Shown: positions 1-11,881, counted from the stretch's first letter. The stretch: 64,000 bases of DNA from Echria macrotheca (GCA_030411725.1 MU839827.1:2294001-2358000); one strand, 5' to 3'. The notes: generated by a model from the letters alone, not told the origin. Program-made: numbers and translations.

Positions 1-2429
1 CGGCCAAGATGGCGTGTAGTGGTAATTCCGGAAGCCAGCTGTCGATCCAGCGGGCAGACGGCTCGAACCCGCCGAATTGCGCCTGGCCGCCCGTCGTAGG
101 GCTGCCTATGCTAGTTATGCTGTTTTGGCGCGAGAAGGCCCGGGCGCCAGCTGGCATCTTTCCCCTCGCCTTCTCCGACATGCCTCGAAGCTGCCGCGGC
201 ACCTCGTCCTCTGCTTGTCCAGCGACCGATGACGCTCTTGAAGGATTCTCGCTAGGGCTCGAAGCTGCCGGTGTGGGTCGTGCTTCGCTATCGCTGTCAT
301 CCTCGTCATCTCCAATTGCGAATGTTCCATCTTCCTCGGGAACTTCACGCAGCGTTGACGTTCGTGAAAGGGGTGTGGTGGGGCTTCTGAGGCTTTCCAC
401 CGAGCTTCTGGTTGAAACAGAGTCCAGTGCCTCGCCAGACGCTGCCTGTTCCTTTCTACGCCGATTCCGTCTTTCTATCTCCTCTTGGCCGCTTTCTAGC
501 GTGAAGGACCGCAGAGCTTCGAACTTCTTGCGGTTCTTGACGACTGCGAAAATGAACTCGGGGTTTTCTACGCGCGGTTAGATCATGTCCCTCGCATCAC
601 CTCCCTTGTACATACTCTGGTATTGATGCTCGATGATGGCATTCATTGCCTCCAGTAACGATCTAAGAAGGTCGTGGTTCGTCTCGTTGGCCAACAGAAA
701 CGACGGCGATGACATCGAGTTGAATAGTTGCATTATTTTGAGGCACGTGGCCGCACTCAAGCCTTCTAGATATGCCGAGATATTGTTGATGACGGCCAGG
801 AGAGCGGGATATATGGCTGTCAGCTTGCCCTGACTCTTGGTGATCAAGATGTAAATCGACTGCTGGGGTCAGTACGTCTCCTATATATGCATCAGGGGTA
901 GACATGCCTGAATAAGGAAGTCGGCATAGCTCCCTCTAAACCCGGCGATCCGGATGGCAGGAGGTAGCGTCTCCTGGCCTTCGAAAGTTTTGTTCAAATT
1001 GACACCAAAATTCTTCTCCACACTTAGCGTTTGGAGGAGAAACGCGCACATGCGCACGACGCCCTGCTTAGAAGCGTCATTCTTGTATTCTAGAGCGTAG
1101 AACAGCACAAGAATCACGAAGTCGTGGGCCCGCTCCGTGTCGATGATAAATGACCGGAACCGCTTGTTGCATTGCGTGATCTCCCAGAAAAGCATCATGA
1201 TTTCTGGCGAGAATCTGATCGAGTTCTGGCTTCCAGGTATATATGAAGCATTCGCGTGCAACGGTTGATTCAGGATCCGCGTCATTCCATCAACGATAAA
1301 CTGGAAATCCTGGGGCCGGTGGAGACGGCCGAGGAAGTGACGGTAAAAGTTCTTGGGCGTTGGGGTGCCTGGTTGTTCTGGTATGGGATACAACACTGTC
1401 ACTAGCAGGAATTGCAGCGCATACGTGACAAGAATCTGCTTGGACTCCTTGAACATGAGCGTGTTGTATGGAACCCTCCACGTTGCTGGGTTGTACTTGA
1501 GAGTCTGCGCGCCTGTCAGCATGGTCCCGGTATGGAGTCGTGCTGCTTACAGTATTCAAAAGCGAACAAAGCACAGACAGTACCACCTGCTTGTCGGGGC
1601 AAGTGCAGATATAGGTGAGCGCACGAGTACCCTTCTGCGGCAGAACGCTGGGAGACATGTACATGCTCTGGCTAGTGAGCGTCAAAAGAAGACGTAGGAT
1701 CTCACAGCGGTTGTCTTCATGTTCCTTGGTGGTGGGGATCGAAGTGTTGCACCCAACGCCACTCTGCCAGATGACATAGCTGACCTTGGGGCGGCCATTT
1801 GGCTGTTTCGGGATCGTGAGGTCGGAGAAGAAGAGGAGGTCGACTAGGCAATCGATAAGCTCCTCTGCCAGAGGTCTGGCATCCTCAAATTCCTCCACGG
1901 GCTCCCTCGGCTGTACGTCATGAATGCCATCGAAGATGACTTCGGTGGCTATGGATGCTTTGCGACTCCGCTTACGTCGCTGACCCCAGAAGAAGCGCTC
2001 CTCCCATTGCTGGAGCGACTCGGTCTCGTAGACGAAGGGGAGAACTCTGGTCAAGATCCGGACGCAGTTGAGAACCTCTTTCTCGGGGGCGAGCTCGGGA
2101 TCTGGGAAGGACGGGTGGTGACGCAGGAGGAAGAGCCGCGATGTCACGGCAAGTATCAACGTCTCGAGGTTCTCTAACGCATTGTCGCGCGTTCGTCGGA
2201 CATCGGCGGGGGAGAAAAGACTGAAGATGTCCTCGGAGGACTCGGGCAGCTCCCAGAACTACAGAGGGTGTTGATAAGTAAAGCTGTACAGCACCACAAG
2301 TTGGCGCAGGAGTTGGGGATTTGGGAGACCAACCGAAGTCCAGTACGAATCGTCGGCGGGGATGTGTCTCTCTTCCGACAGTCGGAAGATGCCCTTCTTA
2401 AATACGAGCTTAGAGTCGCTAGCACCCAT
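1..2429 (-). CDS. HID1-like (Hid1/Ecm30) trafficking protein, 3' end beyond window
   Basis: Partial gene; exons (minus strand) 2429-2334, 2258-1551, 1504-908, 859-616 and 567 to the left edge, about 737 codons visible and still open at base 1. The start MGASDSK fits an N-myristoylation signal (Gly2, Ser6), as known for HID1 proteins. The long helical body carries the family-typical stretch LLNTTLKYNPATWRVPYN and the block QEEIERRNRRRKE before a Ser-rich acidic linker. HID1/dymeclin-like proteins act at the trans-Golgi and in dense-core vesicle or post-Golgi sorting; the role here is inferred from family. Introns are 75, 46, 48 and 48 nt; the one at 860-907 uses a GC donor. It is transcribed divergently from SPC3 across a 477-bp spacer. 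Confidence 0.88.
860..907 (-). other. GC-AG intron in the HID1-like gene
   Basis: Reading on the minus strand, the exon ends ...ATTCAG, the intron starts GCATGT and ends CCAGCAG. Removing these 48 nt joins LIQ to SIYILITKSQGK in frame; reading through gives a stop at once. No GT donor nearby restores the frame. Confidence 0.7.
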
Positions 2430-2906
2430 GATGGCGACTCAGAAGCACGGCATTGTTGGGTGCTGCTGGCAGTATGGAAGCTGTTCACGTCGGGTCCAGC
2501 AGGGAGTGTGGTTGTTGGATGGGCGAGTTACATCACTGCTGTCCACGAAGGCGGCAGGTAGCAAAACCCGAACCCTGGCAATGCCGCTCGACTGAGTCGA
2601 CTCGGCAGATCAGTGGAATCAGTGGAGAGACAGCAAGGCTGATGCGGAGACGCCCCGATTGCTGCATAACGATAACGATCTGGCCTCAATGCAAACACCT
2701 TGCGGGATGAGCCGCGGTACCTGCAAGCTGGCAACAGTTCACGACCCCAGCGATTGACAGCGACAAACTGAATGAGTCGACGAATGACAACCACGGGGTG
2801 ACGATAAACCCATTTCCACTCAACTAGGGGAACATACCCCCTTCTGAACCGACGGGACGCGAAGAACGAGACCATACGGAGGCCGGAGTCGCCCTCAACC
2901 TTCACA
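2430..2906. promoter_or_regulatory. Divergent promoter region HID1-like / SPC3
   Basis: This 477-bp spacer separates two start codons facing away from each other. It holds no supported gene. The 9-mer TGAGTCGAC occurs twice (2593-2601 and 2773-2781), the first inside the palindrome GAGTCGACTC (2594-2603). No clear TATA box was seen. Confidence 0.5.
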
Positions 2907-3730
2907 ATGTACTCCTCCCTCGTGAGGATACAGAATACCTTCGGGTTTTTTACTACTGTCGCCTTCGTCGTGGCCGCCTTCATCGCCGCCTCCGACTTCA
3001 TCACCCCCCGGGCACCCGTCGTCAACACACTCAAGACGACCAATCTCCAAGTGTACGCCTCCCCTGCCTTCCCTTGCCTCCCTCGTCCCTCCCACTAACA
3101 CCCACCCCCCTCTCAACAGAGTCCGCGGCCGCCCGCACTACTACAGCAGCAAAAAGGAAGAATACGCAATCATAAAATTCACCCTCGACGCCGACCTCTC
3201 CTCCCTATTCACCTGGAACACAAAGCAACTCTTCGTCTACGTCACCGCCGAGTGGCCATCTTCCTCTTCCTCTTCCGCCAGCCAAAATGCGACCACCAAC
3301 CAGGCCGTGATCTGGGACACCATCATCACGGCCCCGAGCTCCGACCACCTAGCCAACCTCGGCCCCGCGTCGCTCAAGAAACTTAAGAAGAGTGCGGCCG
3401 GCAAGAGTATCGATCCTAGCCGGTATATGCTTTCCCTCCCCCTATACCCCGCGCCCAGCCCAATGGCTAGTAACTAACTTGATATATAAAAGTGGTAAAC
3501 TCTCCCTCAAGAACCAGCGCCCCAAATATCAAATCACCCATCCCTCGGGCAAGATGGCCTCGACCGAGGATGTGACGCTGAGGCTGCACTACAACGTCCA
3601 GCCGTGGGTCGGCATCCTGTCGTGGAATCAGAACGTGGACTATGGGCGCTGGAAGAAGTTGGCTGGCGGACTAAGCAAGAAGTTTGCGCTCCCGGCGCTG
3701 AAGAAGCAGGATGAGAAGAAAAAGGCGTAA
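2907..3730 (+). CDS. SPC3: Signal peptidase complex subunit 3 (SPC22/23 family)
   Basis: Three exons, 2907-3052, 3120-3422 and 3493-3730, give 228 aa, close to the family norm. One uncleaved membrane segment lies near residues 12-33 (type II topology), followed by a lumenal domain with the family-typical VVRGRPHYYSSKKEEYA after exon 1 and HYNVQPWVGILSWNQ near the end. SPC3 is an essential non-catalytic subunit of the ER signal peptidase that supports cleavage of signal peptides and positions the lumenal catalytic site. The intron 1 donor GTACGC was chosen over the overlapping GTGTAC because only it yields the conserved QVVRGRP. The gene converges on XRN1 with a 415-bp shared 3' region. Confidence 0.93.
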
Positions 3731-4145
3731 ATAACCCAGGTGTATGTATGACTTGTATTTTTCGCAGCTTAATTCATTCACACAAAGAAACTGGTTCAAA
3801 AACGGGGGGCTACTCTGAAGTAGTGCAGACTATCATTCTACACCCTACTACTTTCAAAAGTCTGATCAGTGCCATGGTTATATATACATGACAACAATAC
3901 CCTCTTGGGTAATTTTCTTTCACAACAACCTCGAGCTATACTCCTACCAGACGCTATACCCTTGCCGCTGTATGCCAAACTTCCGCTATAGACTTCCGTC
4001 TTGCAAGCCAGGCGAGATCCTGAGACCCCGGCTTCTTTCAGAGTTATTCCTCACCAGAAGGCTCCTGGGGCCAGTACGGTCCAGGAGGGTAAAAGGGGTA
4101 AAATGGGTTGGATGCCGGAGGATAATACGGGTAAGGCCAGAACAT
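3731..4145. other. Convergent 3' region SPC3 / XRN1
   Basis: No gene supported. The stretch contains the 3' untranslated ends of SPC3 (+) and XRN1 (-); AT-rich around 3750-3910. No terminator hairpin is evident, as expected for polyadenylated transcripts. Confidence 0.5.
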
Positions 4146-7100
4146 CTAATTCTGGGCCGCCGCCTGCTGGGGTGCTACACCTCCCTGTCCCCCGCGAGGC
4201 ATCCCTCGTCCCCGACCCTCACCACGTCCCCGTCCGCGACCGCCACGTCCCCTCCCACCCCTAGGAGAATCAAGGTTCGACGGGGGCGGGACTGCTCCGT
4301 AGGGCGCCGGAGATGATTGCTGGCCCACACTGGCGTTACCGACTGGCGAAGAGCCACCGCGTCCACGGCCGTTACCCCTGGATCCGCCGCGGGTGTGTCC
4401 GCTCACGTGGCCCGCAGCCGGAGCTTGTCCGGTTTGTGGGCCTGACTGGTGGGACGGCGGACCATACACCACGCTGCTGTGCATGAGATTCAGAGAACCT
4501 CGCGTTGCTTGAGCTTGTCCGGTCTGTGGAACCGACTGGTGTGGCGCCGGACGATACGCCATGCTGCCGTGTTGGGGATTTTGAGAACCGTGCCCAGCCT
4601 GTGCTTGAGGGCCACCACCTCGTCCTCGACCTCCTCGGCCTCCGGGAGAGCCGCCACGCCAAGGACTCTGCCCCGGAGATGGCGCCTGAGCATCACGATA
4701 CGGCCGACCATTAGACATGGTGACGCCAGGTCGACCGGCAGGAACGCCAGCCGCGGGGTACGCTGGCTGCCTAGCCTGCGCTGCCTTGGACTCGGCGACC
4801 AACTGCCGGTTTGTCAGGTTGAGAATCGCGGATGACGGGACGGTCTGGCCACGGAAAGGCGGGCATCGTTCACCAAGCGTCGTTCCGCTCAAAAATGTGG
4901 TGTCAAAAACGACGTCGACCAGCTTCTCCGTAGGCCTCTGGCTGATCCCTACAACGGTTCCCCGGAACGCGATCGGGACCTTGCCGGTCTGTGCGACATA
5001 GACTACCCGGTCGCCCACAGCGAACTGCTGGTTCGCGAGACGGTTCGCGGCATCTTGCGGTCTCAGCAGAGCATGGCGCGGGACCCCGTTGAGCTTTTGT
5101 GGCTTCTGCGGCATCTCATTGAGCTTCAGCCTGTCCGCTTCCTCGGCGAGCTGAGTCACGACGGTCGAGTCGAGCTGTTCGGCATCGAGTGGCACCCGCT
5201 CAAGCTGGCTGATTTTCAACGTCTTGATCCAGGCAACAATTTCCTTGACTCGTGCTGAGGCTTGCTCCTTGTCCTTGTCCGGCCATAGATCCGTCTCGGA
5301 CAGCTCGGCGCCAGCCGGGTTCCTCTTGACGGCCGCGAAGAAATCGGGGAACTTCGTCATGTATTCGATGATAAGCAGCATCGCCGCTTTGCTGAACTCC
5401 CAACCCGACCTCGACTTGCGGGAATACCCAAGCACCTTCTGCTGCCTCCCTTCGAACTTGAGGTTGAGTCCGAGGTTCTGGCGAAGGTCACCCGTCGTTC
5501 GAACAAAATAGGCCGAAGTGATCTTGCTCAGCGTCAAGGGCTGCAGCTCGAGCTGTTTGGAGACCATATAGGAGGGGATATAATTGTCAGCCTTCTCTGC
5601 CTCGCGGATGATCCTGTGTGTGAACTCGGGCTCCCGCTTCTCGAGAGTCGACAGCGCGAGGACAAGCTTGCCGTTATTGTACCCTGTAACCTCGGCTGGG
5701 CGGCCATAGTGGAAATCGCCCAAGAAGAAACCGGCGGATTTGATCGGGAACTCTTCCTCGAGAGGTAAGGCGGCTCGTTCTATGAATCGCTCGTCCTCGT
5801 TCACTACTTCATCGACGATCGTCTGGGTAGGGAAAGTCTGGGGAGGGACGTCTCTGTCGACCTGAGGAATATCGCCGTACTCCTTGACAGTAGAACCGTC
5901 GTCCATCTTGGTCAGACCTCGAAGCATCTCAACGTGAACCAGCGACTGCATGTCGCCGATCACGATGCCCAGCTTCTTTCTGTACCGGGTCTCGAGCCTT
6001 TCGGCGGTTCTCTGCCACGTCGAGATATCGCTGTTGGAATGCGGCGTCGCGACGACCTGCCCACTTCCATCCGTGGCAAGAGTGTAGTCAAACAGCTCAT
6101 CTGATACCCGCACCACTTTTGCCTCTTGGAGAAAAGGGTAGCCCACAAAACATCTCTGCCCAAGCTTGGCCTTGGCCGACTCAACCCGGGCGCGCACCTC
6201 GGCATCCAGTATGGTCACAATCATGCTCTCGTTTCGGCTAGCTTGCTGGAAAACCTCAACTTGAGCAAAATCGAGCTGAGCCGTATATGGAAGTGTCGCA
6301 AGAGTGGGGAAACCTGCCAGAGCCGACACATTGAGTAAGGCGCCGTCCGTGAGACCTTCGCGGAATTCCAGACCCTCTGTAGGGGGTAACTCGAAGATGT
6401 TCATCACACAGTGGCAGTGTGGGATTTCAGGGAAAACGTCGACCATAGACGACGGGTAAACATAGTCGACGTCCTCGGAGTACGTGAACTTGAGCGCGAC
6501 TCCAAAATCGTTCCTGGCCTTCTCATCATCCGTGAGGAGCTGGTTTTTCGGTTTCATGGCCTCCAGTAGTCGCTTCTCGTCAATGAACGGGATTTTGACC
6601 ACGGCCTCCCAGTCCATTTTCTTTCCGTTCATGTCCAGCTCAAAGTCTCTTGGGTAGAAGTCGATAATTGGCGAGTCGGGGTCTGTCATGAGCGGCCAGT
6701 ACACCTGGGGGACGATCTTCTTGCTTCGGTCTGGGAGAACGCCCATGAGCTGCTCGTTGGGCCTGAAGGGCTGCCCCAACTTGAAATTGAGGTCCGCGTT
6801 GATGCCTTTCATGACGTCCGAAATCATGGGCGAGTAGTGGTAGCCGTAGAACCAAGGCCAAGATGCAATACCACGATAGTAGTAGTAGAGGACCCACTGG
6901 ATGCCCTGAATGTAGTTCTCCGCCAACTTTCGGAGCTCTTCTTGGTAGCTCTCTTTTGTCCAGTCCTCGAATTTGTTGAAGTAATAGTCGTCCTTCCACT
7001 TCCGAAACTCCTCCTGGTATCGGGCTTCCACCTTGGCTCGGGCCTCTGCCGAGCTGATGTCGACCACATTAGCATTATCGTACCTCTTGACGATACGAAT

Positions 7101-8696
7101 TACAGCGCTGTGAGCCTCTTCGTCATCTTCATCTGACATGGCAGGGATCGAAAGGATGAGGTGGCGGTTGCCTTCTTCGTCTTCTTTCGTTGTCCACTCG
7201 ATATGAGCGACGTCGGCAAGATTCTGCACCCATTCGCGCTCTGCAGCCTTGAGCCCGGTGCCGAGATCTAGAGTGCTGGAAGACCGGTTCATGAGAAATT
7301 TTCTGATCGATCCCTTCCAGAGAGCGCGCTGTTCCGATGTCATGGTGAGTTTTCCTTTCTGCGATGCCACACTCTTTGCTTTTTCCGCCTTTTGCGCCTC
7401 CTGTTCCTCCTTTTCGAGCGTTCGCTTGCTCTGGATCCATTTTTTATCCTCATTCTCGTGCTCGAAAAAGCGGTACTCCATCTTGGACAGTTGCTCCAAG
7501 AGCAACCCAAGTCTCTGAAGATTCACTTTGCCGTTTTCGTTGACATAGCCGCCACAGCGAGGAAGAACCTCCTTATATATCCTGAACATGGTCGCCAATG
7601 CGCCTTCGTTGATGTGGAGGTGGGGCAGGTTGGGGAGGAAGTCGTTTCCGACGAAAAAGGCCATCAGAATGAAGTCGTCAATGACGCGTTCCATATCAAA
7701 TGGAAAATCCATGGCGCCCTCCTTCTTCAGATCCTGGAACTCCAGTTCCAGATACTCCCGAACGATGCAGAGATGCATGAGATAAAACTTTTGATGCTCC
7801 AGAGTTGGCGTCTTGGACTTCTGGGGGCCAAATGTGACCTCCTCGCGGAGAAGGCAAAAATGAGGGTCGTGACTGAGCAAGCCCAGCATGATCAGATCGG
7901 CGTCCAGGCCGTACAGACAGTGGCGGACGTTGGGGTCGTAATTCGACTGCGCGCGAGCATTGCGAATGTACTCCATGATCTTATGCTCTCCTTCACCAGG
8001 GACCTCGTGGCCCGAGAGGACGATCTCCGGGCCCTGCCACTCCTTGTCTTCAGACACTTTTTTGTTGATGAAGTACTTGAGCTGCTGGGATAGCTTCGCC
8101 ATAAACTCGGTACCTAAACACCATCAGTATGCCAGCCTCTGTGTACAAGCAATCCCTTCGAGATCTCACCTGGTGTGATGCAGTTGCTATCGAAAGGATC
8201 GCCCGGCGGGAGGGGCTTGCCCTCCTTGATCGCCTTCTCCCGTGCTCTTTCGTTGTCCAGCGCTGTTCGAAACCGGCGAGCGCGTTGCTGGTTCATTTTG
8301 GCGCGGGGTGCCACACCGTCGATGGCCATGAAAAAGAGCTTCTTCGGTTTGATCTTGCCGTAGAGATGCTCTATATAGTTGAAAATGGCAATGAACATCT
8401 CCTTCTCGGTGAGTTGGAACTGCACATCACCGGAATCCTTGTGGGTGCAGTTGTGAATAATGCCGTTCATGTCCAACTGGGCGTCTGGTTAGCCAAGACA
8501 ACGGAGTAGAAGGCCTCGAGAGGCTCGAGTGTCCATCATCGTACGTATAAGCAGTCGAACTCCGGGATCCGGTTTTCCTCTATGAGCTGCGAGATGGCCG
8601 GATACCGCTCCGAGAGCCATCGGAAGAACTTGGGAACACTGAAGCAAATGTTAGACACCGGCTGATGCGACGGCCATGGATCGAGACGTACCCCAT
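4146..8696 (-). CDS. XRN1: 5'-3' exoribonuclease 1, cytoplasmic mRNA decay nuclease
   Basis: Four exons, 8696-8692 (only ATGGG), 8638-8545, 8476-8170 and 8113-4146, encode 1457 aa, typical for fungal XRN1. The N-terminus MGVPKFFRWLSERYP is diagnostic. Catalytic acidic residues of the XRN_N domain are present: Asp35 in LDMNGIIHN, Asp86 in MAIDGVAPRAK, then EGEHKIMEYIR, GLDADLIML and GNDFLPNLP. The Mg-dependent enzyme degrades 5'-monophosphorylated decapped mRNA processively. The last about 250 residues are a Gly/Pro/Gln/RGG low-complexity tail with an internal duplication. Introns are 53, 68 and 56 nt. It is divergent from the RbAp48-like gene. Confidence 0.96.
4405..4600 (-). repeat. Imperfect tandem duplication in the XRN1 tail
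   Basis: Two neighbouring copies of roughly 30 residues share the pattern GSxNxxHxSxxYxPxxHQSxPQTGQAxA. The first begins GSQNPQHGSMAYRP and the second GSLNLMHSSVVYGP. The copies lie between residues rich in Gly and Arg, in the unstructured C-terminal region. Confidence 0.75.
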
Positions 8697-9535
8697 TGTA
8701 GCAGAAACCGCTCTATGCGGCGCGGCGACCTAACTGAGCGAGTCTTGGGACGACGCAGGCGCTAGCACGATGGCGTGACTTAGTAGAGTCCTGAGTGACA
8801 GCGCCGGTGCGACGGATGCTGCAGAAAGTACGGTAGCGGAAAGAAGGTCGCGCTGCGCAAAGACGTGGTTGCGATGCCGGTGCTAATCAAAATGACCGGA
8901 CTTTTTCGTTGGAGTCCTCGAGACGGGACGAAAAGGCGACGACCAAACAGATGAAAGTCTAGGAATGGTAGAAACCTCGTGAAGGAAAGAGAAAAGACGA
9001 GCTTAAGAAGAAGGCCTAGCAGCTGCAAGACTCTCTCCGCAGAGCAGAAAGTGATGCGACAGACAATGCGCCTCAGTGAAGCCTTTTCGTGTCATTCGGT
9101 GAGGACGGATCCCTCAACACCACAGCAGCACGTTTGTTGCACCCCACACACCGCCTGCAGCCCGCCACCACCACAAGTTGTGTGGGGCCTACGGATACCT
9201 AGCTGGTCCTCAGCCCCACCACCACAGCCGACCCCTCCCCATCGTAGCACCCCTGTCAGCGGCCAGGGTTGTAGACTAGCCTAGCCTAATGCGGAACGGG
9301 CAGCTTCAAGCACAGGCGCGATGCGAATCAATTAAACTTTGGCCGTCGCGACGCGTGGGTTTTGTGGTCAAACTTGAAAAAAGCATCTCAGAGCTGCTGC
9401 GCAAATAGGTTTCGACCAACGCTCTGGCTCCTTCTGAACTGCGTATAAACACTGCAAACTCCCCCAGGGCTGCAGCTTCCGAAAATCCAAACCCGCAATT
9501 TCCATCCAACATCGCAGTCAATTGCAACCACAACC
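8697..9535. promoter_or_regulatory. Divergent promoter region XRN1 / RbAp48-like
   Basis: This 839-bp spacer has no supported gene. It contains a C-rich patch (9130-9260) with the inverted repeat CCCCACACA at 9142-9150 and TGTGTGGGG at 9179-9187 around a 28-nt spacer, plus repeated CCACCACCACA runs. Confidence 0.4.
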
Positions 9536-11046
9536 ATGGCGCCCGCCGAAGTTGTCGACGACGCCGACGGTGCGCATTCCCACGCTCCCTGCTCAATGCT
9601 GCCCGACCTCGACTAACGTGGCCATCACAGTCAATATGGAGTATCAGGACGATGTCGACCAGGAGCAGCGCCTCATCAACGAGGGTACGTGTTCGCATTG
9701 TTCTGGCGGTTGGTCGCGCGCGAAGCACAGCAGCTAACGCGGTAACAGAATACAAGGTCTGGAAGAAGAATAGCCCATTCCTCTACGATTTGATGTTCTC
9801 GACGGCGCTTGAGTGGCCGACTCTTACGACCCAGTGGTTTCCGGATGTTAAGGACCTCGGGCCGGCGAACAAGACCAGACACCGGCTCCTCATCGGAACG
9901 CACACGGCGCCAGGAAAACCCAACTACGTTCAGATCGCCGAGGTCGAGTTTCCCAAATTCATCTCTGCGAACCCAGAGGATTATGACGCGGGATCTGGCG
10001 AGCTCGGCGGCTATGGCGCCCAGGGCAGAGAGTCCCCTGTCATTACCTTCAACATCACAGAGAAGATCGACCACCCGGGCGAGGTCAACAAGGCCAGATA
10101 CCAGCCCCAAAATCCCGACATCATTGCCACGCTCGCTGTGGACGGCAAGGTGCTGATCTTTGATCGTACCAAGCACAGCACACTCACACCCAGCTCCGGA
10201 GGGAAGCCGAATCCCCAAGTCGAACTGATCGGCCATAAGGAGGAAGGCTTCGGCTTGGCGTGGAACCCTCACGAAGCTGGTCATCTTGCTTCGGGCAGCG
10301 AAGACAAGACAGTCTTGCTCTGGTATGTTTCGGTCAGTCCCGTCGAGAAAGCAAGTGTTTAACATGTCCACTTTAGGGACCTTACGACGTTGCAAGGAGG
10401 CAAGACGCTGAAGCCGTGGCGGAAGTACACGCACCACGATCACATTGTCAACGACGTGCAGTACCACCCCATAGTAAAGAACTGGATTGGCACCGTCTCA
10501 GATGACATCACGATGCAAATTATTGACGTGCGCACGCCGTCGACCGAGAGGGCTGCGGTTGTCGCTCGCGATGGCCACACCGATGCCATCAATGCCCTTT
10601 CATTCAACCAGCGTACCGAGTACCTCATCGCCACGGCATCGGCCGACAAGACTATCGGCCTGTGGGATATCAGGAATCTGAAGCAAAAGATCCATACGCT
10701 CGAGGGTCACGAGGACGCAGTGACATCGCTCGCCTGGCATCCGACCGAGTCTAGCATCCTGGGCAGTGGCAGCTATGACCGACGCGTCATGTTCTGGGAC
10801 CTGAGCAAGGTTGGCGAGGAGCAGCAACCCGGCGACGAGGATGACGGCCCGCCGGAGTTGCTTTTTATGCACGGCGGCCACACGAATCACCTTGCGGACT
10901 TCAGCTGGAACCTCCACGATCCTTGGATTGTTTGCAGTGCGGCCGAGGACAACGTGTTGCAGGTCTGGAAGGTGGCCGAGGCTATCGTGATGCCGGATGA
11001 CGCCGAGATACCCATGTCGGAGCTGGACGCGAAGACACGCCACTAG
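9536..11046 (+). CDS. RbAp46/48-type WD40 histone-binding protein (CAF-1 p48 / Msi1 / Hat2)
   Basis: Four exons, 9536-9569, 9631-9684, 9749-10322 and 10377-11046, encode 443 aa. The N-terminal helix EEYKVWKKNSPFLYDL, the WD40 blades ending in LLW, GLWD, MFWD and LQVW, and the family signature HTDAINALSFN / HEDAVTSLAWHPTE are all present. Proteins of this family bind histone H4 and serve as shared subunits of CAF-1, HAT1, Rpd3-type deacetylase, NURF and PRC2 complexes; in Neurospora the orthologue is the CAF-1/PRC2 subunit NPF/CAC-3. Which complexes apply here cannot be read from sequence. A second chromatin gene, the CDP-2-like one, lies near the right end of the window. Confidence 0.94.
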
Positions 11047-11881
11047 TTTAGGCAAAAGGATGATGTGATGCGTGAAGGGGAAGAGCTCAGGGTGGAGAAA
11101 CAAAGGGAGGCGAACAGAGATGGAGGGACGAGCAGGATGAATGGGGATTGGCCACAAATTACCGTGGGAGGTGCCCATGGTGTTGTACGAGATGGAGGCG
11201 CTCTGGACACTGGAGGATGGGGTGGTGTTGGCGTTCAGGTTTCTGTTCATGTTCCTGAGCTGGATGCTTCTCAAGAGTTTGATGCTGATGCCGTATCAGC
11301 TCTCGCGAGTGCTTCAGCGAGCAGCCATGACATTTCAGAGGATGGAGGGGCTAGCGATTCGGAGGAAACAACCCGTGCTGGCGTTCGAGGTCCTTCTCGT
11401 GTCCCAATGTACGACACTTTTCAGCAGATCATAGCCGATGCCAGATTAGCTCCTGCGAGTGCTGCAGCAGGCAGGCCGGCACTTCGGCGTAGGCCAAAGG
11501 ACAAGTCGGCTTGATAACCTTGTAGTTTAGACTCTAGTAGCGCTCGTAGATGTTAATAGCGGCATTGCCATATCTGACTGACAATGTTCGGGACCATATG
11601 AATGAAGTGTTGGGTGCAAGTGCTCGAAATCCCGCCAGGTATTGTTCGTCGTTCCACTTTGTTACCTATTGTTTGGGTTTCGGGCAATCATCTGGTGTTG
11701 ATAATAGACAACATGAACAATACCAAGACACAACAAGCAACTCCGCTCACGCCGAGCAGCAATGGAGGCATAGCCCTTGAGGTGCTCGTCATGTTTGCCC
11801 AACTTATTTTTTTCTTCTTCTTTTCTCCTTCCCATACTATCATTCCTGCAACGAACTTGCCTGGACAAGAAGACAGCAACA
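11047..11881. other. Spacer between the RbAp48-like and F-box-like genes
   Basis: It holds the 3' UTR of the WD40 gene and the promoter of the next gene. An open frame at 11065-11514 (+, about 149 codons, Ser/Ala/Glu-rich, ending RRRPKDKSA) is not supported by recognisable domains and may be a UTR frame. A pyrimidine-rich tract at 11804-11843 lies just upstream of the next start. Confidence 0.4.

Noticed and set aside
7392..8093. 233-codon plus-strand frame inside XRN1
   Set aside because: Antisense shadow of the catalytic domain; composition mirrors the complement of conserved XRN1 residues.
9676..10467. 263-codon minus-strand frame opposite the RbAp48-like gene
   Set aside because: It runs across verified introns of the WD40 gene and has no domain.
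11777..11881. N-terminal hydrophobic extension (RCSSCLPNLFF...) of the F-box-like protein as a signal peptide
   Set aside because: The extended frame begins at TTG, not ATG; the stretch is a pyrimidine-rich leader that happens to be open.
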